Numbered from the stretch's first letter, positions 34,582-44,250 are shown. The stretch: 56,189 nt of DNA from Ruminococcus sp. AF46-10NS (GCF_003474435.1 NZ_QRNF01000023.1:1-56189); one strand, 5' to 3'. Notes: generated by a model not told the origin, from the letters alone. Program-made: numbers and translations.

Positions 34582-37275
34582 ATGTTAAAAGATAAATTCA
34601 GCAAATCGGGAAAGGAGCAAAATAGACAATTGGATACTCCAAAAACAGAAGAAAAGACAACAACGGTGAATACAGAGGGTAACAAGTCTGAAGCACCGAA
34701 AAAGAAAAAAAATATCATCCGTGTATTTCATGCACAGAATGCCAGCGATGGCGGTAAAGGAAGAAGAAAACCGGCAGCAGGCGAGAGAAAGGGACCGGCA
34801 CGTCCACAGAACGGCGGTCAGAGAAACGCAGGAACAAACACAAGAAACGGTGAGTCCGGTGAGCAGAGAAACAGCCAGGGAGGCCAGAACCGTTCCCAGG
34901 GCGGAAGACCGCAGGGCAGCCGTCCGGAAGGAAGAAGAGACGGAAACCGTGACGGAAGAAGTTTTGAGGGAAGAAGAGACGGAGGAAACCGTTTCGGAGG
35001 AAGCCGTTCCCAGAACGGAGAAGGTCGTCCGGCAAGACAGGGCGAGGGAAACAGAGGCCCACGTCAGAATGACGGAAGAGGCGGAAACCGTTTCGGCGGT
35101 GGAGCAAACCGTGGCCAGGGAGGTCAGGGCGGAAGCTTTGAAGGAAGAAGAGACGGAGGAAACCGTTTCGGCGGTGGAGCAAACCGTGGCCAGGGAGGCC
35201 AGGGTGGACGTTCCGAAGGTGGAAGAGGCGGAGATAACCGTTTCGGTGGAGCAAACCGTGGTGGCCAGGGCGGCGGACAGCGTCCGGGACAGAGAAGAAG
35301 CGGCGGATCTTCAGATGCTGTATTCACACCGGAGCTGACCAAGACATCCAAGGACAGCAAGCGTGAGCGTGACAGAGAGAACAAGAACAAAAAGAAAGAT
35401 TTCGAGAAAGCCGGACAGGGTGGACGCCGACCGAATCAGGGTGGACGCCGACCGAATTCCAGAATTCCGAAAGCACTTCAGAAACCGAATCCACAGCCGA
35501 AGCAGGAAGAAAAGAAGCCGGAGATCAAGGAAATCACCATTCCGGAGAAGCTTACCATCCGCGAACTTGCAGACGCCATGAAGATGCAGCCGTCCGTGAT
35601 CGTGAAGAAACTTTTCATGGAAGGTGTTATGGTAACAGTAAACCAGGAGATCGACTTTGATAAAGCAGAGGAGATCGCACTTGGTTTCGATATCATCGCC
35701 GAGAAAGAAGAGAAAGTCGATGTGATCGCAGAACTCCTCAAAGAGGATGAAGAGGATGAAGACGATATGGTTCCAAGACCTCCTGTAGTTTGCGTTATGG
35801 GTCATGTTGACCATGGTAAAACATCTCTTCTTGATGCGATCCGTAATACAAACGTAACAAGAGGCGAGGCCGGCGGAATCACACAGCACATCGGTGCTTA
35901 CGTGGTAAATATCAAGGGCCAGAAGATCACATTCCTGGATACACCGGGACATGAGGCATTCACAGCTATGCGTATGCGTGGTGCAAACGCCACAGATATC
36001 GCAGTTCTTGTAGTAGCAGCAGATGATGGTGTAATGCCGCAGACAGTAGAGGCAATCAGCCATGCAAAAGCAGCAGGCGTTGAGATCATTGTTGCAATCA
36101 ACAAGATTGATAAGCCAAGTGCAAATGTAGAGCGTGTAAAACAGGAGCTTTCCGAGTATGAGCTGATTCCTGAGGACTGGGGTGGAAGTACTATCTTCGT
36201 TCCTGTATCTGCTCATACAGGAGAGGGAATCGAGAGCCTTCTTGAAATGATCCTTCTTACAGCAGAGGTTTCCGAGCTGAAAGCCAATCCGAACCGTGAA
36301 GCAAGAGGTCTTGTTATCGAGGCTCAGCTTGACAAAGGTAAAGGACCGGTTGCCACAATTCTTGTGCAGAAAGGTACTCTCCATGTAGGAGATTTCATCG
36401 CAGCAGGTGCATGTAACGGTAAAGTACGTGCAATGATGGATGATAAGGGACGCCGTGTAAAAGAGGCCGGCCCGTCTACACCTGTTGAGATTCTCGGACT
36501 TGGCGATGTTCCGAATGCAGGTGAGATCCTGATGTCCTTTGAGAGTGATAAAGAAGCCAAGAACTTTGCAGGCGCATTTGTTACAGAGAATAAGAGCCGT
36601 CTTCTTGAGGAGACAAAAGGCAAACTTTCTCTTGATAATCTGTTCGACCAGATTCAGGCAAGCGATCTCAAAGAGCTTCCGATCATCGTCAAAGCCGATG
36701 TACAGGGATCTGTTGAGGCCGTTAAGCAGAGTCTTACAAAACTTTCCAATGAGGAAGTTGTGGTTAAGGTTATTCACGGTGGCGTAGGTGCCATCAATGA
36801 ATCTGATGTCAGCCTTGCAGCAACATCCAACGCTATCATCATAGGATTTAACGTTCGCCCGGATACCACAGCAAAACAGCTTGCTGAGCAGGAGGGAGTA
36901 GATCTCAGACTTTACAAGGTTATCTACCAGGCAATCGAGGATGTAGAGGCAGCCATGAAGGGTATGCTGGATCCTGTATTCGAGGAGAAAGTAATCGGTC
37001 ATGCAGAGGTTCGTCAGCTGTTCAAGGCATCTGGTGTGGGAACTATTGCAGGAAGCTATGTGCTTGACGGTACATTCCAGCGTAACTGTAAGGTTCGTAT
37101 CACAAGAGGCGAGGATCAGATCTACGAGGGCGAGCTTGCATCCCTTAAGAGATTTAAAGATGATGTCAAGGAAGTACGTGCAGGATATGAGTGCGGTCTT
37201 GTATTCAATGACTTCAACGATGTCAAGGAAGAAGATAAAGTCGAAGCGTATATCATGGTAGAGGTACCAAGATAG
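34582..37275 (+). CDS. infB: Translation initiation factor IF-2
   Basis: 897-aa GTPase that brings initiator tRNA to the 30S subunit. After a basic start (~1-70) comes a linker of about 200 residues made of R, G, N, Q and F (RGG-like), then the IF2_N domain ([22 protein letters not shown]), the G domain (G1 GHVDHGKT at 407-414, [13 protein letters not shown]) and C-terminal domains. The first IF2_N copy common in relatives (KIRVHELAKEL type) is not present. AAGGAGG (34561-34567) lies 14 nt before the ATG, unusually far. Confidence 0.96.
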   Translation: MLKDKFSKSGKEQNRQLDTPKTEEKTTTVNTEGNKSEAPKKKKNIIRVFHAQNASDGGKGRRKPAAGERKGPARPQNGGQRNAGTNTRNGESGEQRNSQGGQNRSQGGRPQGSRPEGRRDGNRDGRSFEGRRDGGNRFGGSRSQNGEGRPARQGEGNRGPRQNDGRGGNRFGGGANRGQGGQGGSFEGRRDGGNRFGGGANRGQGGQGGRSEGGRGGDNRFGGANRGGQGGGQRPGQRRSGGSSDAVFTPELTKTSKDSKRERDRENKNKKKDFEKAGQGGRRPNQGGRRPNSRIPKALQKPNPQPKQEEKKPEIKEITIPEKLTIRELADAMKMQPSVIVKKLFMEGVMVTVNQEIDFDKAEEIALGFDIIAEKEEKVDVIAELLKEDEEDEDDMVPRPPVVCVMGHVDHGKTSLLDAIRNTNVTRGEAGGITQHIGAYVVNIKGQKITFLDTPGHEAFTAMRMRGANATDIAVLVVAADDGVMPQTVEAISHAKAAGVEIIVAINKIDKPSANVERVKQELSEYELIPEDWGGSTIFVPVSAHTGEGIESLLEMILLTAEVSELKANPNREARGLVIEAQLDKGKGPVATILVQKGTLHVGDFIAAGACNGKVRAMMDDKGRRVKEAGPSTPVEILGLGDVPNAGEILMSFESDKEAKNFAGAFVTENKSRLLEETKGKLSLDNLFDQIQASDLKELPIIVKADVQGSVEAVKQSLTKLSNEEVVVKVIHGGVGAINESDVSLAATSNAIIIGFNVRPDTTAKQLAEQEGVDLRLYKVIYQAIEDVEAAMKGMLDPVFEEKVIGHAEVRQLFKASGVGTIAGSYVLDGTFQRNCKVRITRGEDQIYEGELASLKRFKDDVKEVRAGYECGLVFNDFNDVKEEDKVEAYIMVEVPR
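34780..35310 (+). repeat. Low-complexity RGG-type repeats in infB
   Basis: Imperfect tandem repeats encode units like [22 protein letters not shown]. The block from about 35130 to 35200 closely repeats the sequence before it. A separate exact direct repeat of 18 bp, GGTGGACGCCGACCGAAT, lies at about 35419-35454. Confidence 0.85.
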
Positions 37276-37287
37276 GAGTGACTCTGA

Positions 37288-37656
37288 ATGAGAAAAAACA
37301 GCATTAAAAATACACGTGTGAATGGTGCAGTTCAGAAAGAACTCAGCACCATCATACACGGGGAAATCAAAGACCCGAGGATTCATCCAATGACCTCCGT
37401 AACGGCAGTGGAAGTAGCACCGGATCTTAAGACCTGCAAAGCCTACATCAGTGTGCTGGGCGAACAGCAGGCGAAAGATTCCACACTTCGCGGCCTGAAG
37501 AATGCGGAGGGCTATATCCGGAGAGAACTGGCCAGAAGACTGAATCTCCGCAATACACCGGAAATTCGTTTTATTCTGGATGAGTCCATTGAATATGGTG
37601 TCAATATGTCAAAGAAGATCAATGATGTAATGAATGGGATGGAAACAGAGGAATAG
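37288..37656 (+). CDS. rbfA: Ribosome-binding factor A
   Basis: 122-aa KH-fold protein for 30S maturation. The family core GEIKDPRIHPMTSVTAVEV and the C-terminal IRFILDESIEYG are clear. It lies 12 nt after infB, its usual place; GGAG near 37276 serves as ribosome-binding site. Confidence 0.95.
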   Translation: MRKNSIKNTRVNGAVQKELSTIIHGEIKDPRIHPMTSVTAVEVAPDLKTCKAYISVLGEQQAKDSTLRGLKNAEGYIRRELARRLNLRNTPEIRFILDESIEYGVNMSKKINDVMNGMETEE

Positions 37657-37665
37657 GTGGAAAAA

Positions 37666-38622
37666 ATGAAAAACATTTCAGAAATACTGGAAAATGTAAA
37701 AACAGTGGGCATCGGCGGCCACATCCGTCCTGATGGAGACTGCATCGGTTCCTGTATGGCTCTGTATCTCTATCTTCGGAAGTGTTTTCCGGAGATAGAG
37801 GCAGATGTGTATCTGGAAAATCCGAAGCCTGTGTTTGATTACATTGACGGAATGGATGAGGTTAAGACAGAAGCAGAAGAAGATAAGGTTTATGACCTCT
37901 TTATTACCTGTGATGTCAGCGCGCTGGACAGACTTGCAGTTGCCAGAAAATATTTTGACACAGCAGGGAAAACAGCTTGCATTGACCATCATGTGAGTAA
38001 CAGAGGATTTGCAGATGTCAATCATGTAAAAGGGGACATCGGTTCTGCATGCGAAGTGCTCTACGGACTTCTGGATGCAGATAAGATTGATCAGTCCATT
38101 GCGATCCCGCTCTATACAGGAATGGCACATGACACCGGAGTATTTCAGTATTCTTCCACAACACCGGAAACCATGAGGATCGCAGGTGAGCTGATGAAAA
38201 CAGGATTTGATTTCAGCAGGATCATTGACGAGTCCTTTTACCAGAAAACATATCTTCAGAATCAGGTCATGGGCCGTGTCCTGGCAGAGAGCATTCTTCT
38301 TCAGGAGGGCAAATGCGTGGTCGGATATCTGAAAAGAAGAGAAATGGATTTTTACGGTGTGGAAGGGAACGACATGGAGGGAATCGTAAGCCAGTTACGT
38401 CTCACCGCAGGCGTAGAAGTTGCGATTTTCATTTATGAACTGGAAACCCAGCGGTTCAAAGTATCTCTTCGTTCCAACGGAAAAGTTGATGTGAGCAAGA
38501 TCGCTGTGTTCTTCGGAGGAGGCGGACATGTACGTGCGTCAGGTTGCGATATGCAGGGATCCATGTATGATGTGATCAACAACCTTACCGCTGAGATCGA
38601 GAAACAGCTTGCAGAGGAGTAA
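37666..38622 (+). CDS. nrnA: DHH-family oligoribonuclease / pAp phosphatase NrnA
   Basis: 318 aa. DHH catalytic motifs: GHIRPDGDCIGS near residue 18, TCDVSALDR, and DHHVSN; the DHHA1 domain ends with FGGGGHVRASGC. Family members degrade short RNAs and dephosphorylate pAp. The start is ATG 37666 behind AGGTGG (37655-37660); an in-frame GTG at 37657 is within that site. Placed between rbfA and truB as in many Firmicutes. Confidence 0.93.
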   Translation: MKNISEILENVKTVGIGGHIRPDGDCIGSCMALYLYLRKCFPEIEADVYLENPKPVFDYIDGMDEVKTEAEEDKVYDLFITCDVSALDRLAVARKYFDTAGKTACIDHHVSNRGFADVNHVKGDIGSACEVLYGLLDADKIDQSIAIPLYTGMAHDTGVFQYSSTTPETMRIAGELMKTGFDFSRIIDESFYQKTYLQNQVMGRVLAESILLQEGKCVVGYLKRREMDFYGVEGNDMEGIVSQLRLTAGVEVAIFIYELETQRFKVSLRSNGKVDVSKIAVFFGGGGHVRASGCDMQGSMYDVINNLTAEIEKQLAEE

Positions 38623-38632
38623 GAATAAGATC

Positions 38633-39520
38633 ATGGATGGAATACTTGTGATCCGAAAGGAAAAAGGTTATACCTCTCATGATGTAGTTGCAAAGCTGCG
38701 TGGGATCCTCCACATGAAAAAAATCGGCCATACAGGAACTCTTGATCCTGCAGCGGAGGGAGTCCTTCCTGTTGCACTTGGGAGAGGAACTCGTCTGGTA
38801 GAGCTTCTTACCGAAAAAGAAAAAACATACGAGGCAGTCTTAAGACTGGGTGTTTCCACAGATACCCAGGATATGACAGGAACTGTTCTTTCTGAGATGC
38901 CGGTAACTGTCACAGAAGAGGAAGTCCGTGAGGTAGTGGAATCTTTTGTGGGGGAGCAGATGCAGGTTCCACCAATGTATTCCGCACTGAAAGTAAACGG
39001 AAAGAAGCTTTACGAGCTGGCCAGAGAAGGAAAAACCATAGAGCGTAAGCCACGCCCTGTGGTTTTTTATGAGATAAGGATCATGGATATATCTCTGCCA
39101 CTGGTACGCATAAGCGTTACCTGCAGCAAAGGGACTTATATTCGTACACTTTGCAATGACATCGGAGAAAAGCTTGGTTGCGGTGGTGCCATGGAGGAGC
39201 TTCTCAGGACAAGATCCGGAAACTTTACACTGGAAGAAAGCCTGATGCTTTCACAGGTGGAAGAAGCTGTCAGCGATGGAACTATTATGGAAAAGATCGT
39301 TCCTGTAGAGGAAGTGCTTTCCATGTATCCTGCTCTTACTGCCACGGTAGAGGGAGACAGGCTGCTTCACAATGGCAATCCGCTTCCGGAAACAATGGTC
39401 CAGGGTGGAAACCGTGAAGAAAAAGTGCGTATGTACAAAAGCAGTGGAGATTTTACAGGGATATACGGATGGGATGAAAAGAAAGAAAAATACGTTCCAG
39501 TCCGCATATTCTTTGTGTGA
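38633..39520 (+). CDS. truB: tRNA pseudouridine55 synthase TruB
   Basis: 295 aa. Catalytic aspartate D38 in GHTGTLDPAAEG; the ALGRGTRL and MYSALKVNGKKLYELAREG motifs follow. The start is ATG 38633 (MDGILVIRKEKG), though GAGGAG lies 13 nt away; an in-frame TTG at 38609 overlaps the end of nrnA and cannot be excluded. Confidence 0.94.
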   Translation: MDGILVIRKEKGYTSHDVVAKLRGILHMKKIGHTGTLDPAAEGVLPVALGRGTRLVELLTEKEKTYEAVLRLGVSTDTQDMTGTVLSEMPVTVTEEEVREVVESFVGEQMQVPPMYSALKVNGKKLYELAREGKTIERKPRPVVFYEIRIMDISLPLVRISVTCSKGTYIRTLCNDIGEKLGCGGAMEELLRTRSGNFTLEESLMLSQVEEAVSDGTIMEKIVPVEEVLSMYPALTATVEGDRLLHNGNPLPETMVQGGNREEKVRMYKSSGDFTGIYGWDEKKEKYVPVRIFFV

Positions 39521-39549
39521 CATTTTTATAAAAACTTTCAGGAGCAGAT

Positions 39550-40449
39550 ATGGAATACTTGAAGATTGACGGAGAATTTCCGCGCCTTTCAAAGAGTGCG
39601 GTGACACTTGGAAAATTTGACGGCATACATCGCGGCCACCAGAAACTGGTAGAGAAGATCCTGGAACAGAAGGAAAAAGGTTTGGAGACCGTTCTTTTTT
39701 CTCTGGGTATCGGCAGTCAGATGATCTTTACAAAAGAAGAACGCTGCCAGATCCTTGAGAGGGCAGGAGTGGATGTTCTGGTGGAATGTCCCCTGGATCC
39801 CCGGATTCGTCATATGAAAGCAGAAACTTTCATAAAGGAGATCCTGGTTGGAGATCTTCAGGCAGAGCATGTTGCTGTTGGAGAAGATTTCAGGTTTGGA
39901 TATGAGAGAAAAGGAACACCGCAGCTTCTGGAAATCATGGGAAAAAAGTTTGGATTTACTGTGGATATCGTTCCGAAAGAAATGGAAGGCCACAGAAAGA
40001 TCAGCAGTACTTTTATCCGTGAGGAACTGAAAAAAGGAAATATGGAAAAAGTCAATGATCTTCTGGGTTTTCCCTTTTATGTGGATGGAGTGATCGAGCA
40101 TGGCAGAGGAATGGGGCATAAAGTCCTCCTTCCGACCACCAACATCATTCCTTCAAAAGAAAAACTGATGCCACCGAACGGCGTTTATGATACAGTGTCC
40201 CATTTTAAGGACAGAACCCTTTACGGGATCACCAATGTAGGATATAAACCTACCATTGGAGAGAAGTTCCTGGGTGTTGAGACCTATCTTTTTGACTGTG
40301 AGGAGGATCTGTACGGAGAACCCTGTAAAGTGGAATTTCTTCATTATTCAAGACCGGAGAAACGTTTTTCTTCCATAGAAGCCCTGAAACAGCAGCTTCT
40401 GAAAGATGCGGAGAAGGGAAAAACGTATTTTAAAAACCTGAAAAAATAA
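39550..40449 (+). CDS. ribF: Bifunctional riboflavin kinase / FAD synthetase
   Basis: 299 aa. The N-terminal nucleotidyltransferase domain has GKFDGIHRGHQ (21-31) and the STFIREELKKG motif; the C-terminal flavokinase domain begins GVIEHGRGMGHKVLLPTTNI. Makes FMN and FAD from riboflavin. AGGAG precedes the ATG. No FMN riboswitch is seen, consistent with an operon position after truB. Confidence 0.95.
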   Translation: MEYLKIDGEFPRLSKSAVTLGKFDGIHRGHQKLVEKILEQKEKGLETVLFSLGIGSQMIFTKEERCQILERAGVDVLVECPLDPRIRHMKAETFIKEILVGDLQAEHVAVGEDFRFGYERKGTPQLLEIMGKKFGFTVDIVPKEMEGHRKISSTFIREELKKGNMEKVNDLLGFPFYVDGVIEHGRGMGHKVLLPTTNIIPSKEKLMPPNGVYDTVSHFKDRTLYGITNVGYKPTIGEKFLGVETYLFDCEEDLYGEPCKVEFLHYSRPEKRFSSIEALKQQLLKDAEKGKTYFKNLKK

Positions 40450-40457
40450 AAAAACAG

Positions 40458-40486
40458 TTTACAGGTCAGTAACCGTGTGCTATACT
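40458..40486 (+). promoter_or_regulatory. rpsO promoter
   Basis: -35 TTTACA (40458-40463), 17-bp spacer, -10 TATACT (40481-40486), directly after ribF. Confidence 0.8.
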
Positions 40487-40502
40487 GTTCGAGGTGAAAA
40501 AA

Positions 40503-40549
40503 GCCAGTATTCAGAAGCCGGAATCTCCGACCACTTCTTAATACCCGGC
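40503..40549 (+). promoter_or_regulatory. Structured rpsO leader
   Basis: Stacked helices GCC/GGC, GTATT/AATAC and AGAAG/CTTCT nest between 40503 and 40549, about 30 nt before the S15 start codon. S15 represses its own translation through leader structures in several bacteria; that this one does so is inference. Confidence 0.5.
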
Positions 40550-40580
40550 GTTTATTAAAAATTTTAAGGAGGAAATAACA

Positions 40581-40847
40581 ATGATTTCTAAAGAGAAGAA
40601 AGCAGCCATTATGAAAGAGTATGCAAGAACAGAGGGTGACACAGGTTCACCGGAGGTTCAGGTTGCAGTTCTTACAGCAAGAATCCAGGAGCTTACAGAG
40701 CATCTTAAAACACACCACAAAGATCATCATTCCAGAAGAGGTCTTCTGAAAATGGTAGGTCAGAGACGTGGCCTTCTTGCTTACCTTAAGAAAACAGACA
40801 TCGAAAGATACCGTGCACTGATTGAGAAATTAGGTTTAAGAAAATAA
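40581..40847 (+). CDS. rpsO: 30S ribosomal protein S15
   Basis: 88 aa, standard length. Family signature [22 protein letters not shown] and [19 protein letters not shown]. Binds 16S rRNA h20-h22. A strong AAGGAGG precedes the ATG. Followed by a hairpin and then pnp, the same pairing as in Escherichia coli. Confidence 0.97.
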   Translation: MISKEKKAAIMKEYARTEGDTGSPEVQVAVLTARIQELTEHLKTHHKDHHSRRGLLKMVGQRRGLLAYLKKTDIERYRALIEKLGLRK

Positions 40848-40858
40848 TTGCTACGGGA

Positions 40859-40887
40859 GGGGCGGATGATTCCATCCGCCCCATTTT
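40859..40887 (+). terminator. rpsO terminator
   Basis: Perfect 10-bp GC-rich stem GGGGCGGATG/CATCCGCCCC (40859-40868, 40873-40882), ATTC loop, then ATTTT. The short U-tract may allow read-through into pnp. Confidence 0.85.
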
Positions 40888-40893
40888 AACATG

Positions 40894-41009
40894 TGTGATA
40901 ATCACAGACGGAATTACCACAGGAGTGATTTCCGAGACTACTGAAAAGCCCATTTCCGGTCGAGATCTTTTTCCAGAGGAAGTGGTCTTTTCAGTTGTTT
41001 CGGACTCCT
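40894..41009 (+). promoter_or_regulatory. pnp leader: extended -10 candidate and 27-bp hairpin
   Basis: A possible extended -10 (TG-T-GATAAT, 40894-40902) has no clear -35. A long hairpin spans 40921-41009: AGGAG/CTCCT, TCCGA/TCGGA, ACTGAAAAG/CTTTTCAGT and CCATTTCC/GGAAGTGG (one G-U), with small internal loops and a 20-nt apex. It ends 40 nt before the pnp start codon and resembles an RNase III target. Confidence 0.75.
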
Positions 41010-41048
41010 GTTAAAATTCAATATATTATTCAGAAAAGGAGAACGAAT

Positions 41049-43142
41049 ATGTACAAAAGTTATTCCATGGAACTTGCAGGAAGAACACTGACTGTAGATA
41101 TCGGACGTGTTGCAAAGCAGGCCAATGGTGCTGCTCTTATGCATTATGGCGATACTACAGTTCTTGCAACAGCTACCGCATCCAAAGAGCCGAGAGAAGG
41201 AATTGATTTCTTCCCGTTAAGTGTTGAGTATGAGGAGAAGATGTACGCAGTGGGAAAGATTCCGGGAGGATTTAATAAGAGAGAAGGTAAGGCAAGCGAG
41301 CATGCGATCCTTACTTCCCGTGTTATCGACCGTCCGATGCGTCCGCTGTTCCCGAAGGATTACAGAAATGACGTAACACTGGTAGACATGGTTATGTCTG
41401 TTGACCCTGAGTGCAACCCGGAAATCCCGGCTATGCTTGGTTCTTCCATTGCAACCTGTATTTCCGACATCCCGTTCGACGGCCCATGTGCAACAACACA
41501 GGTCGGCATGATCGACGGTGAGTTTATCATCAACCCGACACTTGCACAGAAATCAGTTTCTGACCTTCAGCTTACAGTAGCTTCCACAAGGGAGAAAGTT
41601 ATCATGATCGAGGCCGGAGCTAACGAGATTCCGGAGGACAAGATGATCGAGGCCATCTATAAGGCTCACGAAGTAAACCAGGAGATCATCAGATTTATCG
41701 ACCAGATCGTTGCTGAGTGCGGAAAAGAGAAACATTCCTATGAGTCCTGTGCAGTACCGCAGGAGCTCTTTGATGAGATCAAGAAGATCGTTCCTCCGGA
41801 AGAAATGGAGGTTGCTGTATTCTCTGATGACAAACAGACACGTGAGAATAATATCAGTGAGATCACGGATAAGCTGAAAGAAGCTTTTGCAGATAATGAA
41901 GAGTGGCTTTCTGTTCTCGGTGAGGCTGTATATCAGTATCAGAAGAAGACTGTCCGCAAGATGATCCTCAAAGATCACAAACGTCCGGACGGCCGTGAGA
42001 TCAGACAGATACGTCCGCTGGCAGCTGAGACAGACATCATCCCGAGAGTTCACGGTTCTGCCATGTTCACAAGAGGACAGACACAGATCTGTACAGTTAC
42101 AACACTAGCTCCTCTTACAGAAGCACAGCGCCTTGACGGACTGGATGAGTTCGAGACATCCAAAAGATATATGCACCACTATAACTTCCCATCCTACTCT
42201 GTAGGTGAGACCAAGCCATCCAGAGGTCCGGGACGTCGTGAGATCGGTCACGGAGCACTTGCTGAGAGAGCACTGGTACCGGTACTTCCTACAGAGGAAG
42301 AGTTCCCATATGCGATCCGTACTGTATCTGAAACATTTGAGTCCAACGGTTCCACATCACAGGCAAGTATCTGTGCATCTACCATGTCACTGATGGCTGC
42401 CGGTGTGCCAATCAGGAAACCGGTTGCAGGTATTTCATGCGGACTTGTTACAGGTGAGACAGACGATGACTACATCGTTCTTACAGATATTCAGGGCCTT
42501 GAGGATTTCTTCGGAGATATGGACTTCAAGGTAGCCGGAACACATGACGGAATCACAGCGATCCAGATGGATATCAAGATCCACGGTCTTACAAGACCGA
42601 TCGTTGAGGAGGCAATCCGCAGAACAAAAGAGGCAAGAGAGTACATCCTTACAGAAGTTATGGAAAAATGTATCGACAAACCTCGTACAACAGTTGGTGA
42701 ATTTGCTCCTAAGATCATCCAGATCCAGATCGATCCTCAGAAGATCGGTGATGTTGTAGGTCAGAGAGGAAAGACCATCAACACTATCATCGAGCGTACA
42801 GGCGTTAAGATTGATATCACAGACGATGGTGCAGTTTCTATCTGCGGAACTGATCAGAAGGGCATGGATGAGGCAAAACGCATGATCGAGATCATTACTA
42901 CTGATTTTGAGGCAGGACAGATCTTCACAGGCCATGTAGTCAGCATCAAAGAGTTCGGTGCTTTCCTTGAGTTTGCACCTGGCAAGGAGGGAATGGTACA
43001 CATTTCCAAAATTTCCAAACAGAGGATCAACCGTGTTGAGGATGTTCTCACACTTGGCGACAAGGTTAAAGTTATCTGCCTTGGTAAGGACAAGATGGGA
43101 AGAATCAGCTTCAGCATGAAAGATGTACCGGAAGAAGCATAA
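41049..43142 (+). CDS. pnp: Polyribonucleotide nucleotidyltransferase (PNPase)
   Basis: 697-aa phosphorolytic 3'-5' exoribonuclease. Two RNase PH domains: the first has GDTTVLATATASKEPREGIDF, the second FTRGQTQ and the catalytic-type motif GLVTGETDDDYIVLTDIQGLED. A KH domain (VVGQRGKTINTIIERTG) and an S1 domain (GHVVSIKEFGAFLEFAPGKEG) follow. The start is ATG 41049 behind AAGGAG; 18 in-frame codons upstream belong to the leader. Confidence 0.97.
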   Translation: MYKSYSMELAGRTLTVDIGRVAKQANGAALMHYGDTTVLATATASKEPREGIDFFPLSVEYEEKMYAVGKIPGGFNKREGKASEHAILTSRVIDRPMRPLFPKDYRNDVTLVDMVMSVDPECNPEIPAMLGSSIATCISDIPFDGPCATTQVGMIDGEFIINPTLAQKSVSDLQLTVASTREKVIMIEAGANEIPEDKMIEAIYKAHEVNQEIIRFIDQIVAECGKEKHSYESCAVPQELFDEIKKIVPPEEMEVAVFSDDKQTRENNISEITDKLKEAFADNEEWLSVLGEAVYQYQKKTVRKMILKDHKRPDGREIRQIRPLAAETDIIPRVHGSAMFTRGQTQICTVTTLAPLTEAQRLDGLDEFETSKRYMHHYNFPSYSVGETKPSRGPGRREIGHGALAERALVPVLPTEEEFPYAIRTVSETFESNGSTSQASICASTMSLMAAGVPIRKPVAGISCGLVTGETDDDYIVLTDIQGLEDFFGDMDFKVAGTHDGITAIQMDIKIHGLTRPIVEEAIRRTKEAREYILTEVMEKCIDKPRTTVGEFAPKIIQIQIDPQKIGDVVGQRGKTINTIIERTGVKIDITDDGAVSICGTDQKGMDEAKRMIEIITTDFEAGQIFTGHVVSIKEFGAFLEFAPGKEGMVHISKISKQRINRVEDVLTLGDKVKVICLGKDKMGRISFSMKDVPEEA

Positions 43143-43145
43143 ATT

Positions 43146-43637
43146 ATGAGATATCACAATATTACCAAGGACGATATGTTAAACGGGGACGGACTTCGAG
43201 TGGTACTCTGGGTAGCCGGCTGTTCACACGGCTGCAGGGAGTGCCAGAATCCCATTACCTGGGATCCGAACGGAGGTCTTCCTTTTACGGACAGCGAGCG
43301 CGCTGAGATATTTGCAGAGCTGGACAAGGATTATGTCAGTGGGATCACTTTTTCAGGAGGAGATCCCCTGCATCCTTCCAATATCGCTGAGGTAACAGCT
43401 CTTGCAAGAGAGATCAGGGAGAAGTATCCGGATAAAACGATCTGGCTGTATACAGGTTCTCTCTGGGAGGAAATCCAGGAGTATGAGATTATCCGTTATC
43501 TGGATGTATGTGTTGATGGCGAATTTCAGGTTGATAAGAAAGATGTTCTTCTGAAATGGAAGGGCTCTTCCAATCAGCGTGTGATCGATGTACAGGCATC
43601 ACTTCGTGAGGGCAAAGCTGTCCTGTATGTGGAGTGA
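43146..43637 (+). CDS. nrdG: Anaerobic ribonucleotide reductase-activating protein NrdG
   Basis: 163-aa radical SAM enzyme that puts the glycyl radical on NrdD. Cluster ligands C26, C30 and C33 in CSHGCREC; SGGDPLHPSN follows. It starts 3 nt after pnp and has only a weak ribosome-binding site. nrdD is not in the window. Its presence indicates anaerobic deoxyribonucleotide synthesis. Confidence 0.94.
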   Translation: MRYHNITKDDMLNGDGLRVVLWVAGCSHGCRECQNPITWDPNGGLPFTDSERAEIFAELDKDYVSGITFSGGDPLHPSNIAEVTALAREIREKYPDKTIWLYTGSLWEEIQEYEIIRYLDVCVDGEFQVDKKDVLLKWKGSSNQRVIDVQASLREGKAVLYVE

Positions 43638-43680
43638 TCCGGGAGATTTCCGAAAATTATCCGTTGGGAGTTAAATAAAC

Positions 43681-44199
43681 ATGAAGAGAATTGCGAAATT
43701 TCACAAAGTAAGCTCTGAACAGTTTGCAAAAGACTGGAAAGATACTTTCGGAGAAGTATCTGATGCAGAAATCCAGAAAATTTACGATAGTCTGCGCCTT
43801 CCAAAGAGAGCCACAACCGGAAGTGCAGGATATGATTTCTATGCACCTGTGGATGTGACAATGAATCCTGGCGAGATCGTAAAGATCCCGACAGGTATCC
43901 GTGTGGAGATGGAAGAAGGCTGGGTTCTCAAATGTTATCCGAGAAGCGGACTGGGATTTAAATTCCGCCTTCAGCTGAATAACACAGTGGGGATCATTGA
44001 CAGCGATTATTTCTTTTCTGATAACGAAGGCCATATCTTTGCTAAGCTGACCAATGATACCAGAGAAGATAAGACTATCCAGATCCCGGCAGGCACAGGT
44101 TTTATGCAGGGAATCTTCGTCGAATATGGAATCACAGTGGATGATGATGCAGATGCTGTGAGAAACGGCGGTTTTGGAAGCACTACTGCAAAAGCATAA
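43681..44199 (+). CDS. dut: dUTPase-family pyrophosphatase
   Basis: 172 aa. The five dUTPase motifs can be traced: AGYDFYAP (1), PRSGLG (2), NTVGIIDSDYF (3, with the catalytic Asp), AGTGFMQGIF (4) and RNGGFGSTT (5, P-loop-like tail). An N-terminal extension of ~45 residues precedes motif 1, and an insertion FFSDNEGHI lies after motif 3, where most dUTPases have DYRGEI. Converts dUTP to dUMP; fits beside nrdG in deoxynucleotide metabolism. Confidence 0.9.
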   Translation: MKRIAKFHKVSSEQFAKDWKDTFGEVSDAEIQKIYDSLRLPKRATTGSAGYDFYAPVDVTMNPGEIVKIPTGIRVEMEEGWVLKCYPRSGLGFKFRLQLNNTVGIIDSDYFFSDNEGHIFAKLTNDTREDKTIQIPAGTGFMQGIFVEYGITVDDDADAVRNGGFGSTTAKA

Positions 44200-44217
44200 A
44201 GAAAAAATATAAAAAGT

Positions 44218-44250
44218 AAGCCCGGGAGGAGAAGAGAAATCTTCAGCTTC
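44218..44250 (+). terminator. dut terminator
   Basis: AAGCCCGG (44218-44225) pairs with CCGGGCTT (44240-44247), inner GAAG/CTTC, followed by TTT. Confidence 0.88.

Noticed and set aside
34721..35338. 205-codon alternate-frame reading of the infB linker (E/R/T-rich)
   Set aside because: It is a by-product of the repetitive linker DNA; no start site and no independent signal.
35419..35454. Direct repeat considered as a CRISPR or attachment site
   Set aside because: It is two adjacent 18-bp units in frame inside infB, without spacers.
35311..37386. 691-codon open frame on the minus strand opposite infB
   Set aside because: It mirrors the strongly biased codons of infB, is cysteine/leucine rich, has no recognisable domain and no ribosome-binding site.
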